NCBI GenBank assembly: GCA_963930775.1
Contig: OZ005692.1
Span: forward strand, 3,892,135-3,956,134
DNA length: 64,000 nt
Direction: 5' to 3'
From: Cliona cf. orientalis
Taxonomy: Eukaryota > Porifera > Demospongiae > Clionaida > Clionaidae
Below the pieces are notes generated by a model. The model was not told the origin of the DNA and made no database searches. It worked only from the letters and a program-made list of their open reading frames with translations. The position numbers and the translations under genes are program-made. Numbering within the stretch: the first letter of the stretch is position 1; every line of letters starts with the position of its first letter. Below, piece after piece: positions 1-11,300 of this stretch.

Positions 1-3000
1 CCTCCAATATTCTCTGACTGCAAGAGGTAGATGTAGGCTGAGCTAGTCACCATGGAAGCCTCGGCTAGCTGTGTAATTTGCTCCTTAGCCTCCCCAAATC
101 CTGGGTTATCAATGATGCTTACTCTCCATCCAGGCGGTACACTTCCGCAAAGTAGAGGTATGTTCACTTTTAAGGTCATTGTAAAACAATCACCTAGTGT
201 CTCCTATACATAATTATTATGTTATGATGAATATTTTGTAATATACTGCCATAAATTTGGTTATTAAGCATATACTCTCTTCTTGCTAGTAACTATTGTT
301 TACGTGCATGTGCATGACATGTAATGCAGTATTTTCTACGTACAATCCAAGTCTAGGCTAACAAACACATAATAAGCAAGAGTAGACTGCCTGTAATGTA
401 ATCTTTAGCCTAGAAGTATAATTATCTCCCCAGTAGCAATTTACTTTTCTGTGGTTATGAGGTAATTATAGTGTAATTATGATGAAACCTATGGTGTAAT
501 CTATGAGATAATTATGAGAAAATTTAGGGCCTCGCTGGAGCCTTCCTGAGACTTGAAAATCAGTAAATATGTAGAGTATCTTACGCGTGTATCCAGCGAA
601 TAGATTACAACCTGAGCGCTACTTTCTCTGAGAAGTACTGTTGGTTGAACTTCACGTGTTTTCTTGGCTTACGTAATGCCATGGATAAATAAAGCTAGCC
701 TTGCGCTATATATAGCACGCATCACTGCCACAAGGGGCTGGCCCGCGTGCGACTGCAGCAGCGTGACCAACCTGAAGTTCGGAAGGAATACTGTGTTGTC
801 GAGTTCGTCTCTGTGATTGAAGCATCGAAACGTGTCGCTATCAAGGTTGAGAGTCGATCTTAGATGCCATCTCCACGATTTCTGGGGCCAGCATCGATCG
901 ATGTGTACGCATTCTATTGACGACCTTTTACCACATGCACCATTACACTGTGCAGCTACTGGGGAGATGTCAAGGGTTCATATTATTATTATATAAGCTT
1001 CTTCCGTAGGAAGGCAATTGTTGGTTGATATGAAATGCTGAATGTATACCTGCACTATTAACGTGCTCATTATATATACATGTACTGTATTAAACAGTGA
1101 TAGGCTTTCAGAAACTGAGTGGCTCATCTGTATATTTGCCACACTTAATTTCATTGTCTGTTGACTCTGGACCCCTCAGAATTTCATAATAATAAGGCTA
1201 TCATGATTACCGTAGTTGATTATCATTGAGATACATACACATGGGCTTGATACAATCAAACCTTAGACAGTGACCGACGAAATTCTTTGTTCTTTTGTTT
1301 TAGGAATGAGTAAATGCTGTGAGGACCTGTAATTTCAGTCCGAGAATCACTCCCTTTCTGAACCACAAGTCGAGGGCATATCTACAATATTCAAATAGTA
1401 AATTATTCTTACTGATGATTATTTTCATGTAATGAACCTTTTGCAAGCGTTGTGGACAATTTTGTGGGCATACTCCAGTGTGGATGTCTCTACTGTGCTG
1501 AATTCTGACTTTAACGCTTGTTTCACTCATCAAATGTACAGGGAGGACACTAAATAACATGACTTAATCATTATTCAATATCACATTAACATTGATAGTA
1601 AGAAGCATAAAAAATCAGTGGCTCAATGCTTATTAGGATAAATATTTGCTAATTTACTTTCACCAACAACCCAAAAGATGGAGCTTGCAAACATTAATTA
1701 ATATTCTCACATGCTTTTTAACTTCATCTTAAGGCACTGTTATTTCGTCAAAATTTCATGTGCAAAATTTTCTTTGGGATAAAATTTAACTTGGACAAAA
1801 ATTTTGCATATCATGAACGACGGACATTGGTGAAATATGTGAGCATGCATAAAATATTATTACGTTACACTCCTGTTACTGATAATATTGTACGTAAACT
1901 CAATTATAATTCACAATAGAAAATGTGCATTGTGAACTTACTCCTCTCCAATGAGAGCATTTGAGAAAGTACTTTTCCCACAGTTGTGTTGCCCAAAGAT
2001 ACTAATGCAGACATCTTTCTCTTTCAACACAATCAGCGTCTGCTTTATGATCTGCAACTGGGTTTCTGATACGATGCACTCTCCATACTTTGAATGAAGG
2101 GATTGCACAATTCTGCATATCATCTGTCAATAAAAAGTGATACATAGCATATATTTTTCTTTGAATAATTTGTGCATACTTCACAGGTTTGAACAAACGA
2201 TTTCATCTCAGCCTCATAATCATCTGATTCTGCCAAAAATAACAATAATTATTATAAAGCATAGAGATAGTACTATTGCATATGCATGCAAAACATACTT
2301 TTCTTGTTCCTTGAACAATTTTGTTTACGTGGCTTTCTTGGCTGCATGTCTGGAGAGTCGAGGAAACGATCCATACCCAGAGCTTCAGACAGAGTATCGT
2401 TTTCATCCGGTGGATCACCAGTCACATCTTGCATTTCAGCTTCTACATAATAAGTACTTGTAAAAAAAGTGAAAATGGGAAGATTGAGGTGGTCAGCAAA
2501 ATTAATGTCACCAGAAACTATGAAATCCATGCAATGCATATATATCTTGGAAAAAAACCTTGCAATAATTACCGTAGACTCGGGTTATTAAGCGCACCTG
2601 GTTATTAAGCGCACATTGTTTAATAAGCGCATGCTGCCTTCCTACTATTAGCATTGGCTAATAAGCGCATACTCAATAAATGTAGCCTAGCTGTTCACTG
2701 TAGCTTTCTGATCAGGTTACCGTCCCTTTTGATGGTTCTGCTACTCACTTGATAGCTCTACCAGTGCAGTATACTTCGATCCCTCGCGCGGATCACGACC
2801 GCCCGTGAGGGGGTGTGGCTAAACTACTCTCGTTAATAAGCGTACATTTTTTATTAAGCGCATATTTCTTTACCACCAACAGCAATAAGCGCATGCGCTT
2901 AATAACCCGAGTCTACGGTAATTTAAATTTATACCTAGCTAACCACCATGCAAATCTTAATGGCCTAGCAAACAAAAATTATGGACATGATCGCTATCCT

Positions 3001-4103
3001 CTTTGATATGCATGCATGTATTGCTTGGTGATGATAACTATTCATGTACAATGTCATGCTTGCTTGCTTGCTTGCTGGTGATAAGTATCTCTGCTGATGT
3101 ACCCTGTCATGCATGTGTTGCTTGACCACCTGCCCTACTCACACTTATCTACCACACTGCAATGTTTGTTATGGTTGAGGTTAGCCATCATAACTATGGG
3201 GACTTTTGGTGGTCAACCAACTGGTGGGGGTAACTATGGCAGCAATTTCTATACCTGACTCTTTGGTTGCTGTACACAAAAACACCCTCCATGCATGCAA
3301 ACAGGGCCATCCATGTACAATGATCTTGTATACTAACAAGCAATTCAAGGTCACTCACAGCCCACAAAAGTGAATAGACTACTGTACCAGTAGAGTCCCC
3401 CTATTCCAAGTACCCTTTGAACAGCTTCTAGTATCCAGATTAAAGGAGTGTCCTCATTTCAGGGTTTGTATACTACTTCTCGGCTCAACTAGTTATTATA
3501 GTCTAACATCCTCATTAATGGAGATGTCCTAATTTCACAATAGTGGTAGTTCTTTTACTATGTCATATTATAGCATTTCAACACATACTTAAAATTTTAT
3601 GTTAGCATGCATATAGATTTCTACTCACCATGTAGGTGGCTGATTCTTTTTTCTTGTATGAACTCTATATGTGGCTTTGGTGGGGTTTGGGGCTTTACAA
3701 GTCTCTCTTTTGCTGACTTTGTCGCCAATGAGTGTGAATTAGAACTAAGTGGTGGAGTCACTATCGACTTCAGTCTACTCTTTGCTGATGGTGAGTGGCC
3801 TGGTTGCACACTAGAGCATGGCAATGATGCGGCATGTTTGGCCGATAAAGAACACACAATCTTTGGAGAATCAGTGTGCTTTACAGGTCTGGGAGGAAGA
3901 AGAGGGCGTGTGTCTAGTGACTGGCAGCTGGTGGAGGTAGCACACTGCTTCTTTAGTTGTGATACATCATGCTTGCAATCTGATCTTCCAGAGAAAGTTT
4001 CGGGTTCACAATCTTTATCTTTAGCAGCTGATGTACGTCCTTTAGCACGTAGTTGTTGGTCATGAGACCGGCATCTTGAAGCAATCGAGCGTTCCTCTTC
4101 CAT
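1..4103 (-). CDS. large P-loop GTPase (GTPase A), 5' part, truncated by window edge
   Basis: Multi-exon GTPase paralogous to the one at 31600-40767. My exons, in order of transcription: 4103-3629, 2442-2299, 2229-2180, 2123-1942, 1516-1438, 1381-1262, 203-1 (continues off the edge); phases agree, giving about 417 residues so far. Residues 1-158 (exon 1) are Ser/Pro-rich with PxxP stretches such as PLLPPRPVKHTDSP and look disordered. Exon 4 carries the Walker A/G1 motif GQHNCGKST. The last exon in the window carries G3, DNPGFGE. G4 and the C-terminal half lie outside. The start is the ATG at 4103, whose surrounding coding sequence is conserved in the duplicated copy at 31388. The G motifs resemble dynamin-like, IRG and AIG1-type GTPases, but I cannot place it in a named family. 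The 223-residue N-terminal region encoded by exons 1-3 is not shared with the paralogue. A transposon (4106-4669) abuts the start codon. Confidence 0.85.
480..930. repeat. dispersed repeat in GTPase A intron, also present inverted in GTPase B intron
   Basis: The stretch from about 480 (GTGTAATCTATGAGATAATT) resembles, in reverse orientation, 39395-39820, where matching blocks such as CTCATAGATTACATCATAC occur. One copy lies in an intron of each GTPase paralogue, but at non-equivalent introns. Limits are approximate. No coding content seen. Confidence 0.5.
2570..2920. mobile_element. MITE-like element with TACCGTAGACTCGGG ends
   Basis: Terminal inverted repeats run from TACCGTAGACTCGGGTTATT at the left to the matching complement ending GAGTCTACGGTA. 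The interior reiterates the block TTATTAAGCGCA in both orientations. It lies in the first intron of GTPase A and is absent at the matching place in the duplicated copy (about 29830), so it inserted after the duplication. The ends are compatible with a TA target duplication. No transposase. Confidence 0.8.
3056..3078. repeat. TGCT tetranucleotide microsatellite
   Basis: Several tandem TGCT units inside the first intron of GTPase A; the matching place in the duplicated copy (about 30015) is shorter and interrupted. Confidence 0.8.
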
Positions 4104-4105
4104 TA

Positions 4106-4669
4106 GGCCAAGCAAAGTTAATTAATAGTTTCTCAGGCCCGCCCGCATCAAATTTTGAGAAAGCAAGACTTTTTTATTATTTTTCACGTGAGCAGTCACG
4201 TGTTAATTAATTTAATTAACAGACAAAAAAATTGGAAAGTACAGTAAAGAGTTTATGAAACTAACTGTTTTCTGGCATCTCGAGACTGTTTGTTTGACAT
4301 TTCACAACTGAAGTCTCCGTGAAAGTGGTATTTAGCCAGCAGCTAGCTAGCTATTTTCTTCAAAGATGATGACGTCATCTGGTGCAGGCTAAAACTTGTC
4401 ATCTTACAAGGTTAGTACGACTAATGAAACTTTTCTCTACTAAATAGAAAGCTAAACTTGATTGTTAGGCTAGATATTCTCTCTGATTGGACTTTAATAC
4501 TTGTATTTCTGCACTAGCTTGTGTATCAACCACGTGTAGCACTAGCGAAAATGGGCGTGGCCACTAGTGCCACGCCCATTTTTCATTAAAAAATAAAATA
4601 AAAAGCCGCCTCCCGCATGGGTTTTGAAATTTGAAAGCCTGAGAAACTAGTAATTAAGTTTGTTTGGCC
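4106..4669. mobile_element. PIF/Harbinger-like MITE at the GTPase A start codon
   Basis: Inverted ends GGCCAAGCAAAGTTAATTA and its near-complement TAATTAAGTTTGTTTGGCC, flanked by TTA on both sides (4103-4105 and 4670-4672). A 3-bp TWA target duplication is characteristic of PIF/Harbinger. The copy at 31388 shows the empty site. The duplicated TTA overlaps the A of the minus-strand ATG, so the GTPase A leader right up to the start codon is transposon sequence. No transposase is present. Confidence 0.8.
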
Positions 4670-4897
4670 TTATCACAATGTCATACAGCTCTCCATGTGT
4701 TGCTCAGCAGAATCTTCAGTGTCATCCGCATGCGCAGACTACGTGCGCGGTTGACCAGCTGACTAGCCACACCCATCTCGCGCTAGCTGTAATTACAAGG
4801 GATTTACTCGCATATTGGAGCTTGTAATGCACCTGTCAATATTATGCCCCACTCCCCCCTGTACGGGCAAAGGTGGGGGAAGACAGGGGATTGTTGG

Positions 4898-5532
4898 TAG
4901 TCTCGTGCCCAGACCCCACCCCCAAAAAGAGGGAAAGGGTCTGGCGCACTTCGAGCCATTTCTTGTATTTGCTGACTCGACAGTTCAGGATCCTGGACTA
5001 CCAATCAGATTACAGGCATGTGATTTTGTCATGTGACTTGTGGACTAACGTACGTACACGTAAATAATTATTATTAATATTAAATCATTTTAATGACAAA
5101 TAATATGCGTATACATGATAGGCGTGTGCACGAAGCTAACTAGAGCACTTGCGTGTAGCGCGGCTAGCGGAGATGCAGGACGTCGCGACTGTATTTGTTC
5201 CTCGTTGTCGTTTGAAGCTTACTGTGACCCTTGTTTCAGTTCAGCAAGCTATTACCCAGAGCGTTAAAGAACTTGGATACGATCAACCGACTGATGATCA
5301 AGCAGAGGTTCTTCAGAAGTTTGTAAGTGGTCGCGATGTATTCATATCTCTGCCCACCGGGAGTGGCAATTTCCCACCTGTTTAGCGGCTTTTTTTAATT
5401 GGAATTCTGCTTTGCGCACGTGATCGACATTCCAAAATCACCTGATCTGCAGAGTCAGCAAATACAAGAAATGGCTCGAAGTGCGCCAGACCCTTCTCCC
5501 TTCTTTTGGGGCGGGGTCTGGGGACGAGACTA
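4898..5532. mobile_element. TIR element with 9-bp target duplication carrying a RecQ-helicase fragment
   Basis: Inverted ends TAGTCTCGTGCCCAGACCCC and GGGGTCTGGGGACGAGACTA; the 9-bp GATTGTTGG occurs on both sides. Arms extend further (GTCTGGCGCACTTCGAGCC and complement). The plus strand from about 5173 encodes a run resembling the start of a RecQ-type helicase domain (ELGYDQPTDDQAEVL ... SGRDVFISLPTGSGN), then stops. The Walker A lysine is replaced by Asn and no helicase continuation follows. It is nested inside the 4828-5792 element. A 9-bp duplication and long TIRs recall Mutator-like elements; that assignment is an inference. Confidence 0.8.
5173..5385 (+). pseudogene. RecQ-like helicase N-terminal fragment inside a transposon
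   Basis: Open frame of about 70 residues beginning MQDVATVFVPRC. It contains the GYDQPTDDQAEVL block (Q-motif-like region of RecQ helicases) and SLPTGSGN, equivalent to the helicase motif I PTGSGK with Lys changed to Asn. The frame ends a few codons later at a stop, so motifs Ia-VI are missing. It is a captured or decayed fragment and cannot be an active helicase. Confidence 0.7.
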
Positions 5533-5931
5533 GATTGTTGGGGGAATTGACTTCTTGACCTCGCCCTAGGGGTGGGGCTTTTGATTTTCATAAATCTTTG
5601 AGCTACCTGGTATAAATCAGAAAATCGCCTAAATAGACTGAAAGAAAACAATTTAGCTGTCTTTATACTAGCGTTTTGACTCGAAAATATTGCCCCCGTA
5701 GGGGGGCATTCACTTTTAGAAAAAGTCAAATCCCCTGTTAGCCCCACCCTTGCCTGTACAGGGGGTAGTGGGGCATAATATTGATAGGTGCATAAAGCTG
5801 CAGCTCCAATATAATACTAGTGCTGATGAAAATCATCTGTGCAGGGAGAGCCTTCGCAAAATTCACAAGATTTCTTTGAAAGCACATAGGCATGCATGCG
5901 CATGCACATGGGGTTGGTACCTCAATAGTTA

Positions 5932-6226
5932 TGCACCTATCAATATAATGCCCCACTACCCCCCTCCCGGGCGCTAAAGGGGTAACACAGGGGGATTGAC
6001 ATAGAAAACCAAGCCCCAGACAGGGGCATTTGACATGCATGTATTCGATATTTGTCAAATCCCCTATCATTTCCCCACCCTGGAAGGGGGATAGAGTGGG
6101 GATTTGACAGACGAGGCTGGCCCCACCTTATACGGGAAGTTGACGAGTTCATTAGTCAAATCCCCACCTAGCCCCTATGGTGCCCAGGAGGGAGGGGGGT
6201 AGTGGGGCATTACATTGATAGGTGCA
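5932..6226. mobile_element. Harbinger-like MITE with TGCACCT ends, second copy
   Basis: Ends TGCACCTATCAATATAATGC and complement, flanked by TTA on both sides. Interior is rich in short C and G runs. Same family as 4828-5792. Confidence 0.75.
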
Positions 6227-6764
6227 TTAGGCTTGAGAAGCTACCACGACAGAGAAAGTATCACAGATTGCTAGTATAATAGCTATAGTCCAATAATGTT
6301 GATCACCTATGCTATATTTAGTAGTCTACATGCCATGATCATGAGTCCAAGTACCTGTAGCCAGGCCCTGAGAGGATAAGTGTTAAAGCCTCCATGCAGT
6401 CATCTTCATGCTCAGGAAAGTGGAGTCTACCAGTGATGTTAATCGTGGACCTGAGCCTTGCCAGAGTGGTACAGCACTCACCTTTCAAGTTTTAGGCCTT
6501 GCCTACACTCCAGTTATCTCTCAGATTGATGGTGTAGTGGGGACGTATGCGCATGCGCATGACGACCATTACCTTACGCGTTCAAATAATTTAACTCTCT
6601 CCTCACTGAAATGATCACCCCACAAACATACATACATACAAGTATATAATAAATATAAAACCGCTTCCTGTACCTCGTGTATTCGGGGCTCGCTCAGGCT
6701 CGCCCCAAATTATAGCAAGTTCAACTAACATTATTTGTTTTCTGAAATTTACATTTATAATATT
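6227..6764. other. transposon-derived spacer, no gene
   Basis: The right copy of the locus has only a few dozen bases between the blocks that flank this stretch (GCTGCAGCTC and AGCAAGTTCAAC), so almost everything here was inserted after the duplication. I see no coding exon and no clean ends. Confidence 0.5.
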
Positions 6765-6905
6765 ATGGCCGCACAGATGTGTTTACTATTTTAATAGAGC
6801 AGCAGGAAAATTCAAACAGTGCATCTGCAGCAGAGCTGATAGCAACAGAATCAGAATCCAAAGTGACCAAGGAGACACCACGACAAGGCAAGACTCAGCA
6901 AATTG
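6765..6905 (+). pseudogene. dead first exon of the divergent GTPase (left copy)
   Basis: Aligns with exon 1 of GTPase B (31600-31735), sharing the ATG, the frame QQENSNSAS..AELIA, KVTKETPRQGKT and the splice donor GGTACAG. After MAAQM a short insertion (around TTACTATTTTAATA) breaks the frame with an immediate stop. Together with the P-loop remnant at 7748-7864 this is what is left of a plus-strand GTPase that stood head-to-head with GTPase A. Confidence 0.75.
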
Positions 6906-7045
6906 GTACAGGTTGTGCTAGCTACCCAAGGTTGTACTATTTCAACTGTGTGTGCCTGAGATCATAATAGCTCTTTGACTCTCAGTCAACATAGCAGGTA
7001 ACAGGCAGCAAAATTAATCATCAGATACTAAGATGCATGCATAAC

Positions 7046-7185
7046 GTAAACAAAGATTCTCTCTGCGGACAACTTAATATTAACTGTTTGGTGAAACTTG
7101 CTGACGTTTTGACTAGATGCTCTAGGCATCCTCAGGGCATGTGTTACCAAACAGTTAAGTTGTCCAGACATGCAATCTTTGTTTA
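7046..7185. repeat. short repeat with imperfect inverted ends, related copies at 11318 and 31870
   Basis: Blocks such as CAAAGATTCTCTCTGCGGAC and GACTAGATGCTCTAGGCATC recur at about 31870-31980 (matching position of the duplicated locus) and, diverged, at 11318-11440. It predates the locus duplication. Limits approximate. Confidence 0.5.
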
Positions 7186-7232
7186 ATTCATGCAGATTGC
7201 AACTGAGAGCAATGTCACTTTAGATGCATGTA

Positions 7233-7476
7233 CACTGGCGTAAGAAGCAGGGGGGCTGCCCCCCCCCCCTCTTATCAACCAAGTGGGCCTAAACCTAGGA
7301 AGATATTAGGCCTTGACATCTTCAGATTTGTGATGCAAAGTCTACTTTACAGCCAAATTAGCATAATAATGGGCATGGTTTGAAGGTGTATCGTGTGATC
7401 CAAAAAATTTTTTGCGCGCTTTGCGCACAATTTTATTTACAGCCCCCCTGTTCAAAAACATCTTCTTACACCACTG
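7233..7476. mobile_element. MITE with CACTGGCG ends and 5-bp target duplication
   Basis: Ends CACTGGCGTAAGAAG and CTTCTTACACCACTG, flanked by ATGTA on both sides. The right copy of the locus (near 32020) is the empty site. C/G homopolymer runs lie just inside the ends. Same end style and 5-bp duplication as 18258-18595, 34481-34803 and 48254-48496. Confidence 0.75.
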
Positions 7477-7747
7477 ATGTAATCTAGCTAACTAATAATT
7501 GAGAGGTATTCTAGGCCCTTAAAGAATTAACTGTTAAACTGTCATACAGTTCCCAAGGGTAAGGGTGAACAGTCACACATGTACAGTTCTTGGGGCTTGC
7601 GAAAGGGTAGACTGAGTCCATTGGACTAGGCCTCCAACTGATTTAGAATATTGTAGCAACTGTAACCGTGGTACTAGTAGTTGACCTGAGGACTAGGCTA
7701 CTATCATGGGCGGAGAAATGGGAGGGGGGCTGAAGCCCCCCCCCAGA

Positions 7748-7864
7748 AGCAAAACTGCTCCTGGACCAGGAAAGGAAAAAAAACATCACCATCAGCATAT
7801 TAATTTTGGACAACATATATAATTGTGGAAAAAGCACATTTATCAATGCATTAATGGGAAATAA
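7748..7864 (+). pseudogene. decayed P-loop exon of the divergent GTPase (left copy)
   Basis: Clearly related to the 3' two-thirds of GTPase B exon 3 (33346-33533). Shared features include ATTGTGGAAAAAGCAC (NCGKST), TATCAATGCATTAATGGGA and the donor AAGTAAGC. Small insertions near 7760, 7780 and 7820 destroy the frame. A MITE-like C-rich end (7706-7746) abuts it on the left. No downstream GTPase exon survives in the left copy. Confidence 0.75.
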
Positions 7865-8302
7865 GTAAGCATTTTTGCATGCTTATTAAATTAACACCAT
7901 AGCTAGATCTCGAGGATATGCAAATTAATAGTAATCCTCCCAATTAATTTTTATTTTTGTCTTCAACAGAACGGAATACTATAAACAAGCATAATAATAA
8001 TATTATTATTCATGATAGTAATAGGTTTGCATTAATAATACATTCATAAACAAATCATGATGTATAATTAATTTAATAATTACGTAACTTATAGTGCATA
8101 GCTAGTAATCTCTAATACTATAATCTTAATAATGAACTTGGCACAACAGTTACTAAATAAAGGCAGAGTCTGGTAAGTACAGTTCATGGATCAATAATAA
8201 TAATATTATTATTATTGTTCATCTAGCTTTTCCATTAAAGTCCTATAAAAAGATACACAGACTGTTAGTAACTGCTTTTCACATAATAATAATATCATGC
8301 AA

Positions 8303-11300
8303 TTAAGCTCCATCATACTTTATTTCATTAATAGCTTCATTCTGTCTTTTTATTGCTCTCTCTATTCCCTCAAGTTTTCTGTTGACTTCATTGATTGGCT
8401 GGACCTCCCAACTTTCCAGGACACCTGCAGACCATCAATATTCTAACAACTATTTTAAATCAATAGTGTATTTGATTCACAACCTTTAGGATTCTTTATT
8501 ACATCCTTGGGTTCATAGAAAAACTTTCTGAAATCCTATTTTTTTTAAGATAAACACATAATTATTAATATAAATAAAATCATCATAATATTATTATTAT
8601 GGTAAAGATGGTGATAAAGCTATCCTAACGTGGATATAAGATTCAAATAGCCTGCATGTGGATCTATTGCTCACTCTTGCAAGTAAGGAGTTATGTTCAA
8701 CCCTTGCAATGATCAGAGCCCTATTGATAGCAAGAGACCTCTGCGCATCTTGCTGGACACTTCCATAGGTGTCTGACATTTGAGCAATCAGCAGATTTAG
8801 GAGAACAACTATCACCAAAAATAGGAATATAGAATAGATGATGATTCCAAACCACCTGTATTCAATAAAAGAAATACTGGAGTTACGAATCTGTAACAGT
8901 AGCAGCATATGCCTCTATATACTAGGTTGATAGCAGTAGCTGATGTCACTGTATGTATACATGGTGGAGCAGGGCATACTACCAATGTTCCAGTGTTGCA
9001 TATTGAGACCCCACTTCCAAGAGGACGAAGAGTGTATTGCCATATGCATAGATCCAATATATTAAGCCCCAGTCATAGTGCTCAACTGGGTCGATCCACA
9101 CACCAAATCAAAAATCTCTGTGATAAACCATTGTGACAAAAATGTTTGTTCATATGATTTATGCAAATACCAGACGTTTGTACCAAAATTAATATCAGAT
9201 AATCAATTCCCTCACTACGGTAATCAAAGTGATGTGTGGAGCGCCAGATTTGGAATGGTATTATAGTAATGACCGCCTATCCTTGCTGTCGTTGGCCACT
9301 AAATTTTAACATACCATGTTTTTGTAATAAGGCTTTTATTAAATAGTTTCTACTCATGATCATGTCATCAATATTCAGACACCATTTTTCAGATTCAATG
9401 ATTCAAAATTGAAATTATCAAAAGTCACCTTTGAAACCCTAGGATAATCACAAATTGATAGATACAATACAATACTTAGGATGTCTAATTTTAATGAATT
9501 GAAGGTTAATTTTGAATTCTTAGTCAAGTCTTATTTGCGGGTAAGGGGGCTTGTCCAAAGTCCTTGTGGAAAAATTAACGTCATTATGACGTTAGGGGGG
9601 AGGGGGTCTTGCCCTATAACGTTTTACAACTGCATTATCAGCAGATTTTAGCTTTAGTTGTGATTATGCATTCTTGTGGTTGAACAAGTCTGGACACACC
9701 TCCAGCAGTGTCAAAATTTGCATTTTTGCTACAGGCAAGCAAGGATATGCAGGTATGCAATGAATCTATAAAGACATAGCTAGCACTGTAGAATACAAGT
9801 GAATACCAAAATTAATGTGTAGGCTAAATAGAGCAGAGTCACAGTTTCAGTATTGAATCTGTGCTGAATTACTGTGACGTTAAGAGGGGGGGAGGGGGTA
9901 AAACGTTAATAATAATGACGTTAATTTTTCCACAAGGACTTTGGATAAGGCCCTTAAATGCCTTTTGGTTTGGTACATGTAAACGGATCTGTATATATGT
10001 ACTCAAATACTCGTGAGCAGGAAATTAATTGTGTCATTCACTGATTCAAAAGTGTCAAAATCTTCGCAAAGTTTGATATCCATAACTACGTATGTAGCCA
10101 GGTGAATAAATCTAATCATAGTCTACGTGATAATCAAAAGTGTAATTATCAATCATGTACCGGGTAAACTTACTGAAATCCATTTGGCCCAAAATACTGG
10201 TCAACAATAATAGCACCTTCAATCATCACTCTTATTCCAGTGAACCACACCAAATAAATTTCACTGCACGTATCACAATAAACATAAATGCTATATTGTT
10301 AAAATTCGTCAACAACTTAACATACGATGTCTCAAAAGGATAAATGTTGAGGCTTGTATTTATTGTCATTTCTGATGTAGCCATAGTTCCATTCTCATCA
10401 GTGGTAAGATTGCAGTCCACACAGCTACTAGTTCCTTCTTGATCACGTACTTCACCTCGCAGAGCCAAATAAAATGCACCAGAAAAGGAAAATAGGAAAA
10501 CAGAAAAAATAGTTCCAAACTGAATTATATCTCGAATTAAGATTTGAAATAGAATCTGTATATATGCTCCAGTGGACCTATAATAATATGATATTATACA
10601 TAGTATTACATAGAGAGAAAATGTAGTATACTAAATTTCATTGAATAAACATTAATTTATGTTAAGCCCAGCTATACCTTTGTACTACAGAAAAAGTTTG
10701 TGGAATAATTTTTAACACAGGGCAAAAATTTAATAATAAATTTCACACATGAGAGCAGTTTTATCATCCATAATTGGTCTTAATTATGTGATCTGCTATG
10801 AGATAAGGGACCACTTGGGATAAAATTTCATTTCCAATAATATTTCACTTTCCTGTTTTTTGGTCCACTAGAAAAATTAAATTTCTGGCTTTATATTGAT
10901 ATGCTATGCTCATAGAGTTGCAACATGTATATAGACTATAGTTATGAGCATTTATATATACTTGGACGCATACAAATTAATGCAAATTGTAATTAAAAAA
11001 TTAATGCGCCTTTTCCAAAAAACAAAAGTACCTACCCAAATGCATAAAAATGGTAATTACTCCACTTGTGATCAATATTTTTTCATGAAATTTCACTATT
11101 GGATTCAGCACATATATTTAGAGCTATCAATCCATGCCTAACACTCAGTTTTAATGAAATTTAACATCCCAAGTCGCATGTGTCTTTCACATAACAGGTC
11201 ACATATTATTATGGAGTGACAAGACTAGCTACTCATAAAAAATTAATGCAGTGTCGAATGTGAAAGGGCTTAGCTATAGACTTAAACCTGAGCTTGAAGT

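Larger units (their letters stand above)
4828..5792. mobile_element. Harbinger-like MITE with TGCACCT ends, hosting a second element
   Basis: Ends TGCACCTGTCAATATTATGC and its complement at 5773-5792, flanked by TAA on both sides. The empty site is visible in the duplicated copy near 31556. The element is split by the 4898-5532 insertion. A second copy of this family lies at 5932-6226. Confidence 0.75.

Noticed and set aside
3607-4065. 152-codon plus-strand open frame opposite GTPase A exon 1
   Set aside because: It is antisense to an exon with a conserved start, donor and a duplicated copy. The plus frame has no splice context or family resemblance and is only partly kept in the right copy (31123-31350).
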